From assembly GCF_943734655.1 (NCBI RefSeq), contig NC_071355.1, forward strand, positions 24,310,768 to 24,374,767: a stretch of DNA of 64,000 nt, read 5' to 3'. The DNA is from Sabethes cyaneus. Its lineage: Eukaryota; Arthropoda; Insecta; Diptera; Culicidae. A model generated the notes under the pieces. It had not been told where the DNA came from. It did not search any database and saw nothing but the letters and a program-made list of their open reading frames with translations. Position numbers and translations under genes: made by a program. Numbering within the stretch: the first letter of the stretch is position 1; each line of letters starts with the position of its first letter. This document shows, one piece after another, positions 44,840 to 56,589 of the stretch.

Positions 44840-45450
44840 GTGCTCCCAGATTCACTTTGGGACATATCCCGGAATTGTCGAAAAGTAGGCAAATATGTAC
44901 CTAAATGCATACCTAAGGCAGATAAGAAAGAGGAAATCATGCATAAGTCGTTCAAACCAATAAGTCTGACATCAACGCTTCTCAAGTTGATGGAGAAAAT
45001 CGCGGATAACTATATCCGCAATGAATTTTCAAAAAAAATCCGTTGCGTGTAAATCAACATGCATACCAACACGGTAAATCTCCAGAAACCGCATTGCACT
45101 GTGTAGTAAAGTTAATCGAGAAAACACTCAAATATCAAGAGACGGTATTTTGTGCTTTCCTTAATATTGAAGGCGCTTTCGATAACATGCCCTTTGCATT
45201 AATTATTACGGTTGTAGTGTGATCATGTGTGGCTCTCCTTTAAAATGAAATCGATCACACAACAATGAGCAAGATTCAAGAAATGTTTTCGAGCAGAGAA
45301 ATCATAGCATCATTGGGAGAGACGTCGCTCACGATTTTGGCGATGAAAGGAAGTCCACAAATAGTTCTGGTGGCTGTCACATTCATTAACAAGCTATCGC
45401 AGCTTAGTTATGAGACTATTGCTTATGCCACCAAAGGAAACCATACAAAA
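44840..45450 (+). mobile_element. LOA/Lian-like LINE reverse transcriptase fragment
   Basis: Plus-strand frames read KSFKPISLTSTLLKLMEKIA and NYIRNEF, then HAYQHGKSPETALHCVVKLI, EKTLKYQETVFCAFLNIEGA, FDNM, then SSREIIASLG, KGSPQ and LSYETIAYA at the catalytic box. The order matches LOA-clade RT. At least two frameshifts are present, and the GGVLSPLLW segment and catalytic Asp pair are lost. Confidence 0.75.
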
Positions 45451-45940
45451 ATAGTCGTTATACCATTCACTATGCGAAAAAAAACATTGTTATTCCCCCT
45501 ATTCTCGCTCGAGCTCGAGCGATAGTGAGAGAGGGAGAGTGAAGAGAATACTGGCTGTGCGCACACATCGAAGTGCGGTGGCATAACCGGCGCAGAGGCT
45601 GGTTTATATATGCAAAGGAAAGCTGCAAATAAATCACGTATATATCGGATCGGATCCCGATTTCGTTGAATTGCGCTCGCACAGTAGGCGTTGAAACGAA
45701 AGAGCGCGGCACCGACAGCTAAGACGGCGCTAAATAGCGGAGTGGTGAGGAAGTATATTTAAGTATTGGTAACTGGCATAGCAAGGCGGGTGAGTGTTGC
45801 TAGTATCGTTGACACGTTCCATACAGGTATTTATTCTAATAATAATATTTAATAACCATATTGGATCAGCGGCACTGGTGAGCAAAATATCCATATTAAA
45901 TTCACCTTCAATCACATGTAAATTTTTTATATTATTGAAA
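45451..45940. other. Region between LINE fragments
   Basis: It contains a ctcgagctcgag palindrome and TATATAT text. Part resembles 24655-24740, so it may be more of the LOA element. No gene was recognised. Confidence 0.3.
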
Positions 45941-46114
45941 ATTACCAAATTACCAAATACTTGTTTACTTGTTTACTTGTTTATTGTCCAGTAGCGTAAG
46001 ATTAATATCTTTTTTGAAATTGCTACTTCCGGTTCTAATAAAAGGTACATCATTATAATAATTTAATTAACTAATTAACACTAATTCACGATAATTACAT
46101 TGTCTTGTCATATT

Positions 46115-48996
46115 TTAGTTTATACGGTTCCAAAAATTTATGCAGCCTCTCTTGAACATTGCCTCCGACGATGAACGTTTTACTTCGGGCGGTAGCGAGT
46201 TCCAGCTTACCACACCTCGAACGAACAGTGAAGCAGCGTAACATGCAGTGTTGTTGGCTGGTACCACAAGGTTTTGCAATCGGCGTCCACGAGTTTGGAT
46301 CAGTTTCTGATGAAGAATACTGGGGGCCTGAGTTTTTAGCAGATTCCACAGAAAGACGCACGATCTATGAGCGTAGAAGTTTTTTATCGGACATCCAATG
46401 AGGTTCTGTTGCAGGTGGCTCACGTGATCGTAGCGGCTCAGTCCATACACGTATCTCACACAGCAGTTTAGTGCCACACGTAATCGATCGAAGGAGCTTG
46501 CGCTGGGCCGGATGAGGAGGACATCGCCAAATAGAAAATGCGGCAGGATCAAGGATTTAAAAAGCGTCAGCTTAACGGCAGTCGATGCAGAGGAAGTACA
46601 ACAGTAAAGCGTTCGGAGGCTAGCATAGATTTTACCACATTGTTGTGTTATCAAACCATCCCACTGCAGATCGCATTGAAAAATAAATCCCAGGTTGCTG
46701 GCGCTTTCTGACCACGGGATACTCTGACCATCGAGAAGAAGTCCAGGCACTGGTGAAACGATACTTCCAGCTCTTCGACGTCTGCTTGTGATGAATAGTG
46801 CTTTGCTCTTAGCAGGATTCACAAAGAGTTTATTCCGTCGAGACCAATCCGCAACACGTTCGAGATCATCATTCATCATTCTGACTAACTCATGTGCACA
46901 GGGACCACGTCCGCCGACGTAGAGTTGTACATCATCGGCGTAAATCTGAATAGAGCAGTGCTTCAACACAGTCGGTAGATCATTGATATGACAGCAGAAT
47001 AGTAGAGGGCCGAGTACTGAGCCTTGAGGTACTCCAGATGGTACTTCCACACTACGGGAGCAGCAACCACCACAAAACACAGTCTGTCTTCTTTCACACA
47101 GATACGATTCTATCAGACTCACGGCAACAGAAGAGAAGTTGAATTGCGTATATAGCTTGGCTAGTAGTTTGCTGTGCGGAATGGTATCGAAGGCCTTCGA
47201 AAAATCGAGCATCAACAGTATACCCGCACCTTTCTTATCAACAATGGCTCCTAGATCATCGTACACTCTTAGAACTGCGGTTTTGATGCTCTGTCCTTTG
47301 CGGAAACCAGCCTGGTAGTCCGTCAGTAAGCCACTGTTTTCCATGTAAGATGTCATTTGCTGCTTGAGAAGCTTCTCAAACACTTTTGACAACGCGCAGA
47401 GGATGCTTATTGGTCTTAGATTAGTGATATCGTTCAGGTGCGCTTTTTTCTTCAGCGGTATGACTTTCGCGTGTTTCCAGGAGTCAGGAAAGGTGGACCG
47501 TTCGATAAACATATTAAATAAATACGTAATGTGCTGCACAACTAACGGTAAGATGATCTTCACAAAATTAATCGGTAAATCGTCCATCCCAACGGCGTTA
47601 GACTTAATGTCCCAGATAGCGTTCACGACTTCCTTGCTTGTACTTGCTGAAAGGAGAAACTGTGCAACGATGCTGGTGCTGAACTCTCTGGTGTTGGTCT
47701 GCGGTGAGTACTGTTCGTGAAGTTAGCTAAGAAGGTACGATTCACTTCATCTGGATCGAACTCGCAGGGACTATGCTGTTTATCCTTGCCAACTCCAAGA
47801 CTCTTCACTCGCTGCCATAGGGTTTTCGATGAAGCTCTGCTGTCTAGAAAACGATGCAGATACTGCTGTTTGGCTTGCGCGATTTTCGTGTTAGCACGAT
47901 TTCTTAGCGCTTTGTATCGCTGCCGCTTCACGTCCTTCAAATGTGTTGGAGCTTGCAACCAGTCCTTGTACGCCAAGTCACGCTCGAGCAAGCTCTGACG
48001 AACGCTATCAGAAAACCAAGGGTTGTTCTTACGGCGACTGGTACTGACACGAAGAGGGATGCATGTTTCATGCACTCTTTTGATATGCGCATTGAAAAAA
48101 TCCAGGCAGTCGCTCGGGTTTTCCATCGCATAGAACCGGTTCCAGGGGATAGCCAAAATTTCGTTTTCCAGGACATAAGCATCGAAGTTGACGTAGTCTC
48201 GGTAAAAACACAGGCTGGAAGGTGGTGAGATGTCAAAGTCCAATGACGCAAAAATTAAATCGTGCTGCGACAGTGCAGGAAAGCTGACTTGTCCGAATCG
48301 CAAGACCTTCTAGTTTCTAGTGGTAAGGAAAAGATCGAGCTGCGAGCATCCTCCATCATAGAAAAATGTTGGTTCTTCACTAACGGATGTCAAAGAAAAG
48401 GTACTGAGCACCGATTTGAAAAGCGCACGTTTGCTACTAGGCTGAAGCATGTTAGTGTTGAAATCCCCCACCAAAAAGATATTGTCGTAGCGTACAGCAA
48501 GATTAGACAACTTTTCCTCCAGGAAAGACGAACAGTCGTTTTCCGGAGGATTGTAGATGACTATCAGTAGAATTTTCCGACCCGCCACTCGAAACTCCAA
48601 TGCCAGACATTCAGTTTTATCCGTTGCATCTTCTGCAAGCGTTGTGCCAAAAACTTTAGAACAGGTTAAATACTCCCTGTAGTAAACCGCGATACCTCCA
48701 CCACGCTTATATGTTCTGTCATTCCTCACAACGCGATAGCCTGTAACACCGATGCTGCGATCGCTTATCTTCGAATTAAGCCAAGATTCAGTGAAACACG
48801 CAATTTCAACCTTAGAGTCCCATAAGATGTCTCGAACCTCATCAAGCTTACTACAGTTACGTGCACAAAGGCTTTGGGAATTTCCGTGACAGATGTTCAG
48901 CTTCCCAGGTGATAGAACAGCGTTCAGCACTGCTCTAGGAATGTTCGTTGAGGTGTGGTTAAAAGAGGGTGGCATCAAATATAGTATGGGAAGCAA
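46115..48996 (-). pseudogene. LINE ORF2: endonuclease and reverse transcriptase, broken
   Basis: The APE-type endonuclease is at the start: NICHGNSQSLCARNCSKLDE, CFTESWLN, VIYNPPENDC, LVGDFNTNML and SQLDLFLTT. An in-frame TAG at 48310-48312 interrupts it where SDH-type text should continue as SQHDLIFASL. A frameshift near 47630 then separates the linker from the RT (47626-46115). RT motifs: LRPISILCALSKVFEKLL, QAGFRKGQSIKTA, LLMLDFSKAFDTIPHSKLL, GVPQGSVLGPLLF and YADDVQLYVG. The C-terminal region follows with no RNase H seen. Apart from these two lesions all key residues are present. Confidence 0.85.
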
Positions 48997-49126
48997 TTTC
49001 TAGAGGGCTGCATAATTATGGGGGAACGGGAATTAAAAATGTTTAACATACAATTTTCTAGTCAACTCACAAGAATACAAAAAATACTACTTAAACATTA
49101 CTACAAAAATGAACGAATGTACATAG

Positions 49127-49933
49127 TTACGAATATTTATCCAGCTCATTCTCGGACTGAATGGCTATGGGTGGTCCACCAGCTGCAATCTTGACGTAGA
49201 CGACACCTTGTTTAGTGTAAACTGATACCAGCTTTCCCGCCTTCTTTCGATGAAGTGCAGCCGATTTGAGTTTACGTGTTTCGATGGAGAGGTTCTCGTT
49301 GATGTACACACGACGATCTGAGTCCAGTCCAATGTGTCGTAGCTTAAGGTCTCGTTTCCGCAAGTATGCACTGTAGAACTCGTCCCTTGTGGTCTTCAGC
49401 GGAAATTCCACAACGATTAGCCCATCGCTGTCCGATTTGTTGCCGGATTTCAAACGCCTGATTTGCGCCAACGTGGTGGCCGTGTCGTTCACTGCTAGAT
49501 GTCGTCCTATTGCCTCTAACGTCGAATGTAAATTTTCACCGTTTTTGAAAGGAATTCCGCTTACAATGAGCTCGTTTCGATTTTGTAAAGCTCCAAACTG
49601 TTGCGTCATATTATCCACCCTTGCGTTAAGCTGATCAAGTGCGTTGTCATGTTGCTGAAATTTCACTGCACATTCGTTTTTTACCAATTTAATTTCATCC
49701 ATCAAATCAGCTTTAACGGAATCAATTTTGCTGTTGACATCCCTAATTTCAGTTCGTACCGTATCGATCAGCTGTCTCGTTTCCGAAAATTGCTGCATCA
49801 TCGTCCGCAACATACCTTCTAGTGTGATCGGATAAGCATTTGCATCACATTCGTCAGTCCGCAGTCGTTTGTTTGTCAACGGAGTATTCGTGCTAGCACT
49901 AGCAGCTGGCGGTGTACGTTGAACGCTCGACAT
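49127..49933 (-). CDS. LINE ORF1 protein (coiled coil plus RNA-binding fold)
   Basis: An intact 268-residue frame. After a short Ser/Thr-rich start, residues about 38-115 form a heptad-rich coiled coil (IDTVRTEIRDVNSKIDSVKA, LDQLNARVDNM). A domain with RNELIVSGIPFKNGENL follows and then a C-terminal Lys/Arg-rich part (KSAALHRKKAGKLVSVYTKQ). This is the layout of L1-like ORF1 proteins (trimerising coiled coil, RRM-like domain), which bind the element's RNA. It has no CCHC zinc knuckles. It lies about 130 bases upstream of ORF2. Confidence 0.75.
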   Translation of the reverse strand: MSSVQRTPPAASASTNTPLTNKRLRTDECDANAYPITLEGMLRTMMQQFSETRQLIDTVRTEIRDVNSKIDSVKADLMDEIKLVKNECAVKFQQHDNALDQLNARVDNMTQQFGALQNRNELIVSGIPFKNGENLHSTLEAIGRHLAVNDTATTLAQIRRLKSGNKSDSDGLIVVEFPLKTTRDEFYSAYLRKRDLKLRHIGLDSDRRVYINENLSIETRKLKSAALHRKKAGKLVSVYTKQGVVYVKIAAGGPPIAIQSENELDKYS

Positions 49934-50200
49934 TGTGTCGTGTCTCGTGTGTGAGATGGAACAGTGAAAATCCCAGATTCTATGCGCGTGTGTGAGGCAC
50001 TAGTGAGCGAGTCTCGTCTGTTGGTGTTATGCGGGACAATAGCGCAATAGCGATAAAGAAATAGCAGTCTAGTGAAGGCAAAATTTCGATCAGCAATAAA
50101 CAAATTGTTTTCGATCGCACAAACGGGATAACATGACCCGAAATAATACGGAGTCTCCGGATCGCGATGGAACGATTTTCGGTGGTGTAAAAACGGGTGA

Positions 50201-50880
50201 ACTTCACTTTTGTAGCAATTTAATCCGCGACTTTTATCGACACATTCTCACGCCGGTCGTATCTTTTGTTACATACACACAAAATATTGATAATATCGGT
50301 ACAAACGAGAACATAATAACATCTGCATACTGCAACAACAAGCCAGACGAAAACCGGCAAGGGATTTCCGGTTTTTTTTTTGTAGATTAGTGCTAGCTCA
50401 AGTGGAGAGGAGAGAACTATGGCGAGGACAGGAAGGATGAGAGGACTACAAAACGGGAAATTACTTAATGGGTTGTAGGTAAAACTCAAACATGAAGGTA
50501 TGACATAGAACTTTTACCAGAATATTATTATAACCTTACTATATATCATATTATAATTGTTATGATTGTTATCATTGTTATGAACAGCATAATTGTGGAA
50601 GGCTGGATGATGGAGTGGATTGCCAACCGGAGTCCTTAAGGTCTGAAACAGTTATGCCAAGTTCTTCTCACAAACAAGCCATCACGTGGGTTAAAGCTGG
50701 TGCAGCGAAATTGATTATTACATGGAAGGATCCTAATGTTGGAAGGAAAATCTTGAAACCCCGGAATGCGCACAAGTGTCTCTGCTTGTGGGTCCGCCAA
50801 ACCCCTTTTGGTCCTTCTATAACAGCATTAGTGTGATATTCATTTGATAATCAAATTTGGATCTACTGTAAGTCTACCCA
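50201..50880. other. Intergenic stretch
   Basis: The left part may include the CR1-like element's 5' leader, with a hairpin 'aaaaccggcaagggatttccggtttt' near 50352. A short frame at 50615-50836 has no recognised domain. Confidence 0.3.
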
Positions 50881-51530
50881 CATACACCGGCAAGTCCTTG
50901 AAATGATGGTGGATTTCCCTCTTACTACTACTACTACGGACAGTGACTACTGATGGTGATGAACTGGAAGTGGTTGATAAATCATATATTTGGGATCTCT
51001 GGTCACCGCTGACAATAATACGAGTAAGGAGATTCAACGACGCATTGAAGCTGGAAGACGAGCCTAGTTCTCCCTCCGCAGGGCGGTTCAATACACAGCC
51101 GCACAAATCTGACGATGTGTGAAATGCTAATCAGACTGGTAGTCCTCTACGGACTTGAGACAGTAACTTTGCTTATAGAAAACATACGTGCACTTGCCGT
51201 ATTTAAACGAAAGGTGTTGTGAACTATTTTTGGCTGAGTACAAAAGGATAGCGAAGAGTGGCGTAGGCGTTTGAACCACGAGTGGCAGGCACTAATTGGA
51301 GACATTCCCATTGTACATCTGGCGAAAGTTGGGAGATTACGGTAGACCGGCCACGTTGCAAGAATGACGGACGACTGTGCAGTGAAATCCGAACCAGGAA
51401 TAGAGGGGCCCAACGTGCTAGATAGATCGACCAGGTTGCAGCCGACTTGCGTGTGTCGAGACGCGCAACGAATTGGCGACGAATAGCCTAGGACCGAGTA
51501 CAGTGGAGAAGAATCATTGGGGAAGAAGTA
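50880..51530 (+). mobile_element. RTE C-terminal fragment
   Basis: Plus-strand pieces: DGDELEVVDKS near 50950, then the VLYGLET and AVFKRKVL-like stretch at 51140-51230, the NHEWQALIGDIPIVHLAKVG region at 51275-51340, and a VARMTDDC-like tail. It is decayed by several frame breaks and shares text with 23830-24235 and 63400-63700. Confidence 0.75.
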
Positions 51531-51629
51531 CTATAAGGGCCACTCTTAATATACACTTAAAAATACTCCAAATACTTACAAATTTTCTCCGAAAATGAAA
51601 TATATCTAGGACTAACGGTTTTAACGTAA

Positions 51630-52184
51630 TTACTTTTGTCCTCCTGGATTACGGTTTCCTCCCACAGTGCTATGATAGTCCAAATTCTGCATGAAAATCA
51701 AAACTTGAATTTCTTTTAAGTGGAAATAAGCAGTCATTAACTTTTCGCCGGAAAGCCCAATTTCGGAAGCAGTTGTTGGGTCCAAAACAGGGGTTCTGTT
51801 GTCAAAAATGTAATCACTGCATTCTTCTTGCCAATCTGCCAACACAGAGAATATATTTTCATGAACAGCATTTTTGTTTCAAACATAAAACTGCTTTTGA
51901 AATTTATAGAATCAATGATGACTCATTTCTTCTTAACGAGAAGGTCGCCAGAGTCCATTCATGGCAGTCAGTCAATATGGCACCGAATTCCCTTCTTCAG
52001 TGTACCAACATGCTCCCATAGGCTCGAGAAACCATCACAAAAATATAAAATTAGTTCAACTAAGCTGCTAGCCGTAATAAGATCTTGCAACTCGAAGTAC
52101 TAAACATTGCATTATATAGGTTCTATTACTTTTTGGGGCACAAATTGCACTAAATAAAAAGATTTCTGTCCAATTAAAATTCAT
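51630..52184 (-). CDS. Unrecognised 86-aa protein, two exons, X-box promoter
   Basis: Exon 1 (52184-52130) encodes MNFNWTEIFLFSAICAPK. It splices at gtaata to exon 2 (51835-51630) after tctctgtgttggcag, with matching phase (a/at makes Asn), then WQEECSDYIFDNRTPVLDPT, TASEIGLSGEKLMTAYFHLK, EIQVLIFMQN and a Gly-rich end before TAA. An in-frame TGA about 70 bases upstream and no other ATG support the start. No signal peptide, membrane segment or known domain was recognised. The only functional hint is the RFX-type X-box at 52401-52414, typical of genes for cilia or sperm flagella. Function is therefore inference from the promoter alone. The donor is not ideal, so the model needs transcript support. 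Confidence 0.55.
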
Positions 52185-52400
52185 CACTATATTTGCACTT
52201 TTTCGTCGTCGATTTTTCCTGAGTTTTTTTCGGCCGTTCCAGTCGTCACATCATTCGCGAAACAACTTGAGACACAGAAAACTTTAATTTACCACCCGCA
52301 CAGTTATTTGGTAAGATATTATAATGATTTTGCCCAAACTGTTCACTTGAAATGATATGAAAAACTTTACGTTCCGAATCCTCGATTGTCGTTGTTGTAC

Positions 52401-52414
52401 GTTACCAAGGAAAC
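52401..52414. promoter_or_regulatory. RFX X-box motif GTTACCAAGGAAAC
   Basis: It fits the insect consensus RYYRYY-N2-RRNRAC at every defined position. RFX factors bind such sites in promoters of ciliary genes. It lies 217 bp upstream of the 86-aa gene's ATG (minus strand). Being semi-palindromic, it could also serve a plus-strand gene to its right. Confidence 0.6.
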
Positions 52415-53249
52415 GGATGTATAAGTGGAGTGCTGCCATATTTACGTTGAGCTTTAAATAATTAAATAAATAATTTTCGCTATTAAATTAACGGTCGTAG
52501 AGTGTCGAAAATATACTTATAAAATTCACTGATAATAAAATTCCCCGTAGACACCATTTTATGTGATAGAATTACTGTCGGATCTCGTTCAATAGCAAAA
52601 ATAGATACGCGATTCTACGTTTCAAAATTGTTCATAACAGATTATTACCTACTACTAGCAACTCTGTTCTCGTCGTGAAAGTACTGAAATCACTAAAAAA
52701 AGCAACTGGACTCTGACGACCTTCACCTTAAGTGTATTTCCATGAAAAAATAGTCATTAGCTTGAACACATCGTTTTTACGACGTTGCCCGTCAGAGCTT
52801 TAAAGAGTATAATCTTAAAGATTTTTAAAACAATATACCTACCTAAAACAACTATTTTGAAAAGCTCTTACATTATAATCTTTAACTTTAACTTGCCTGA
52901 AAAATTAATAGTATTTCGAAACTAAAATTCTTTATTCTTTTAGATTTCAAGAGGAACGCCCTTGTAAAATAAGGTAGTGCCTCAACGCTACAAATGAAGA
53001 ATGAAATTTTGCTGAGGAAACAAACTATTCAGAGTTCAAAGTTTCTTTATTTCGCCAAATCGGCTGCTAAATTGATATTTAGCGTATGGTTTTCCCTTCA
53101 CAATCGTCTGCATCTTATTAAAATAGATTTTTAATATATCCAGAATGGATTAAATCTTGGTCTTTCGTTCTCAATCGGTTTCAAGAACTAATATTTTTGT
53201 TCAAAATCATGATAATTGCTCCAAATATAAACGTTTATTGGATTCCTAG
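52415..53249. other. AT-rich, nothing certain
   Basis: No convincing exon was seen. It could contain the promoter and intron for the frame at 53250-53542. Confidence 0.3.
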
Positions 53250-53542
53250 CTCTTTTGAGGCTCCAATTTGACGCCATCCATCGACGATGCAAAATTTTCG
53301 AAAATAGAATGCCTTTCAGAATGAGCGATCGCAATTTTCGTCCGAACATATTATTTAATAATACCTATAGGAAGATGAATTGCAAACCAGAAGCCGGCAT
53401 GTGCGCATTCTATTCACCAATTTTGCGACAGATGATGTGCGGGTATCGTCGCTGGACGTTTCGGGATGCCAACGGGATGAAGCAACAAGCGAGTGAGCTA
53501 TCGGAATTCTGCAAAAATACCAATTTGCATCCTATTTGGTGA
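53250..53542 (+). CDS. Possible terminal exon or small gene, unrecognised
   Basis: A plus-strand frame opens after an acceptor-like ggattcctag and runs to TGA at 53540-53542. From the first good ATG (53309) it would encode 77 residues starting MPFRMSDRNFRPNILFNN, then MNCKPEAGMCAFYSPILRQM, CGYRRWTFRD and NTNLHPIW. Composition (Arg, Met and Cys rich, aromatic, not low complexity) looks more coding-like than the neighbours. No family was recognised and no upstream exon or poly(A) signal could be fixed. It may share the X-box at 52401 with the divergent gene. Confidence 0.35.
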
Positions 53543-55768
53543 CACTGATGTCAATCAGTGTTGGATATTGGAGCAAAATTCAAATTTTTTTTTCACTGAA
53601 AAAATGTTTTAGAGAAAGTCGTTGAGCTGTTACCGATCTAGTTATATGATTTTGTATTTTTAACAATATAGTTTTTCTAGTGTACTCGGTCTGAACCTTG
53701 CTCTCGCGGTAATGCTATTTTCAATGTGACCCATGTGCCGCGACGGATTTTTTCATGAATCGTTAAATGCTGTTAAAGTCTTTAAGTATCAAACAAAAAT
53801 TTTAGGTCCTATTAGGTAAAATTATATTTTGAATTTTGCGCTTTTAACCCTGCTTTGTCTATAACCATTTCAAACGCTACACATGAGCCACTTTCACAAT
53901 CGGTGCCTGCGCGCCGCACATTTTAGTTTCGTGATTAGGTTTTGTGATGGTAAGCAAATTATTATGCTCTAATTGAATGAGATAGAAGCCTTCGGGACAC
54001 GTGTGCTAGCGCCGCGCCGAATTCCCATAATGAGGTTGATCACGATGGATTTGGGCTTTGCGCCGGCATATTAGCACACGTAATTTAAATTTGCACCCAA
54101 AATTACTACTTTCGGGTTGCAGCGCGGGAACAGGTCGGTTGGTCATTCCATTGTGGCTATAATTATGCTAGTTTGATATTTTAGGTAGGTTATCGGTAAC
54201 AAGCACCACTTTTCGAACGTTTAGCCTGTGTTAGGAATGGATGAAAGTATTTTGAAGAATGTTAGTTTGGCTAAATGAAACTTGTTGTTTGCTTTTAAGG
54301 TTAATTGAATTTTGAAAAGCTAAACAAAACTAATTTCAGTTTAATTTTAATTAACTTGTTCGATAGGTGATTGATTTTCAGACTAGCCGATAAAAGAAAA
54401 GGGCTCTTCCAACATGGGACCCTTACAGAAGGCTTCAAACGATGCTGTCACTCAAAGTCGCCCTGTGTTTCATGAAATTTTGCCAAAAGGGTAATGAAAG
54501 CTGTAACCTTTTCAGTTGAACTAGCCAGCAATATGTGGCTACACTAAAATGTGTCATGTTGGAAAAGTCTTGGTGCTTCACAATGGCACTTATTTTTTCC
54601 GTCCATAAAGGTTTGCTTGTGAGCTCTCACGAACTGGAAATAACTTTAGACGTTAAAGTCAAAGCATGATCTAGGAAAATATTTTCCATCTCAGCAGCAT
54701 GCATGGCAAAACGGGAAGGAAATACAAAGCTTTATTGCTCGATTCGTTGCGCCCGTTGTGTTCGGATGCCGTGCTGTGACGACGATCCGGCGAATCTCGA
54801 GGACTGCGAATTGCATCTCGGTGAGATGCGATTTATCGATAAATGGATAGATGGATAGATGTGAACCCGTGGTAGCCGGAAAACGCTGCCGATGCATATG
54901 TACCATGCGATGTCTGCTGATTGCAGCATATCGAAAAGCCGAACGGAAGGAAAACGGAAAAGGATCTGCACTAGCACAGAATTTCGAAAAGCTGCCGAAG
55001 GGACGTTAAAGAGCAACATAGGGTCGATGTGCTTTTACTGATACCTATATCATCAAGATGCATGCAGTGATATGATTGAAAAAAAAAAAAACGTTTGATT
55101 GTTTGAAGTTTTTATTCATATGTGTCTGTTTGGAAACAAATGGTGAAAATAAAAAAAAACTTGAAGCATCCTGCTGGAAATTGGCAAACCGACGAACAAA
55201 AAAAAGGCTGACGAATGGGGAAAGATCAACAATTTGAGTGCACTGTACGAAATCTATATGTTTGTAACAAACATTGGTACGGTTCACGGGTGTCAGAACA
55301 TATATAGCGGACGAAGGTGGCCTCCGGTGATGTTGCAAAAGGTGAATTGTCCCTTTCGAATATGCGGTGCATATTGCATTTCTAATCGATTTCTACATTT
55401 TCCCTCTGGTATTCAACGCTTCACTGTTGCTGTATACCTACAACAGTAGTTATTGGTGGGTAACGATGGAAAATTGGTATTTGCTCAGGAAAAGAGAATT
55501 TTACGTTGTGACAGCGAAATACGGATGGATGTGCAGATGTGGTGCAACATCCGTCATAAATAATTTCTTCTATTCACTTGTATATGGCATGGTATGACGA
55601 GTATGATGCTTGGTATCTATCATAGCATGTCGGATATGAAAATCCGTTTTCATTCTCCTCTAAACAGAGCTGCTGATGTTTAACTGCAGTTTTAGTTTTT
55701 GGCTGAATAATGCCTCAATTTCTGGCATTTCGAGAATAAGTTTATGATGACTTACCAGCCAAACACAA
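53543..55768. other. Intergenic, no recognisable feature
   Basis: Scattered short frames and A- or T-runs only; no domain or RNA gene was seen. GC is slightly raised at 54720-55010, without further signal. Confidence 0.35.
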
Positions 55769-56575
55769 AGGGTGTCCACGTTAAAATTACAACACACAAA
55801 ACTATTTCGCATAATTCGAGTTTTTATCCGATTTTCTTCATTTCATCAACTGTTTTGACTACTTTAGGATGTTTCAGAAGATTCTGCTTCATAATAGCCC
55901 AGTATTTTTCGACTGGTCGCAGCACCCACCGGTGTAACCCTTCAAGGGTTATGATCTTTTGGCACGAAATCGACATTACTTGGATTATGCCACCCAAGCC
56001 TGGCCTTTGCGTAATGACATGAGGCAAAATACTACCAGAAGATCGTAGGACAGGGGTGAGACTTCAGAAGAGGAAGAAGTCGCTTTTGGAGACACTCTTA
56101 TATATACACTGGTCCATTCATGGTATCTGTGGTCACGAAAGGTGTACCCCGTTGTACACATGAACTCCTTGACAAAGTTCGCCATGTTCTGTTTTCGGAA
56201 GTTCTATGGAACATCTAACTTATCCTTTGAAATGAAATACTGGTTCTCCGGAATCTGGTTGGAGTTCGCTTTCACGTTATGGACGACGATATCACCGTCG
56301 TCCATAACGCAGCAGTATGGTTTCATCAGCTTTTGGGGTCTTCTGAACCTTGAATATACGTAATTGAGCTCGAGTTTTGGCTTTCTGGGTTCCTAACTTT
56401 TTACCTTTGGCACGATGTGATAGATTCTTATTTTGCTTATAATTGTGCAGATTTTTTCACGAACGAGCTGTTCTTTCGACGGAATTTTTCATATCTCTGT
56501 GCACCTGATAAAAAGACTCATACCGTATAAACAATGCCCTTTGAGCTTTCTCCATGCAAAGTTTCAATTAATTTT
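55769..56575 (-). mobile_element. Tc1/mariner (IS630-like) transposase remnant
   Basis: Minus-strand pieces in order: QLVREKICTII (about 56480), YCCVMDDGDIVVHNV with the first catalytic Asp (about 56300), FRKQNMANFVKEFMCTTGYT, a degraded middle, then LRPVEKYWAIMKQNLLKHPK with the last catalytic Glu (about 55920) and VVKTVDEMKK. The left end, reading GGGTGTCCACGTTAAAATT at 55770-55788, looks like a terminal repeat. The other end was not found. Frameshifts and stops make it inactive. Motif style suggests an ITmD37E-type lineage, unconfirmed. Confidence 0.7.
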
Positions 56576-56589
56576 ACCCAGTGGTTCAA

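Larger units (their letters stand above)
45945..50200 (-). mobile_element. CR1/L2-like two-ORF LINE, nearly complete
   Basis: On the minus strand the order is 5' leader, ORF1 (49933-49127), ORF2 (48996 to 46115), then a 3' UTR ending in AATAAA (about 45980) and three copies of an 8-base unit (TAAACAAG). ORF2 is damaged at only two places, so the insertion is fairly young. Short tandem 3' ends and an L1-style ORF1 without zinc knuckles fit CR1/L2-group elements. Neither flanking duplication nor an exact 5' end was found. Confidence 0.75.

Noticed and set aside
45485..46010. Possible solo LTR starting TGTTATTCCCCC
   Set aside because: No matching CA terminus or 4-6 bp target duplication was found, and part resembles the LOA neighbourhood at 24655-24740.
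54691..55338. Minus-strand ORFs of 71-97 aa
   Set aside because: No recognisable domain, overlapping frames of similar length, low-complexity edges.
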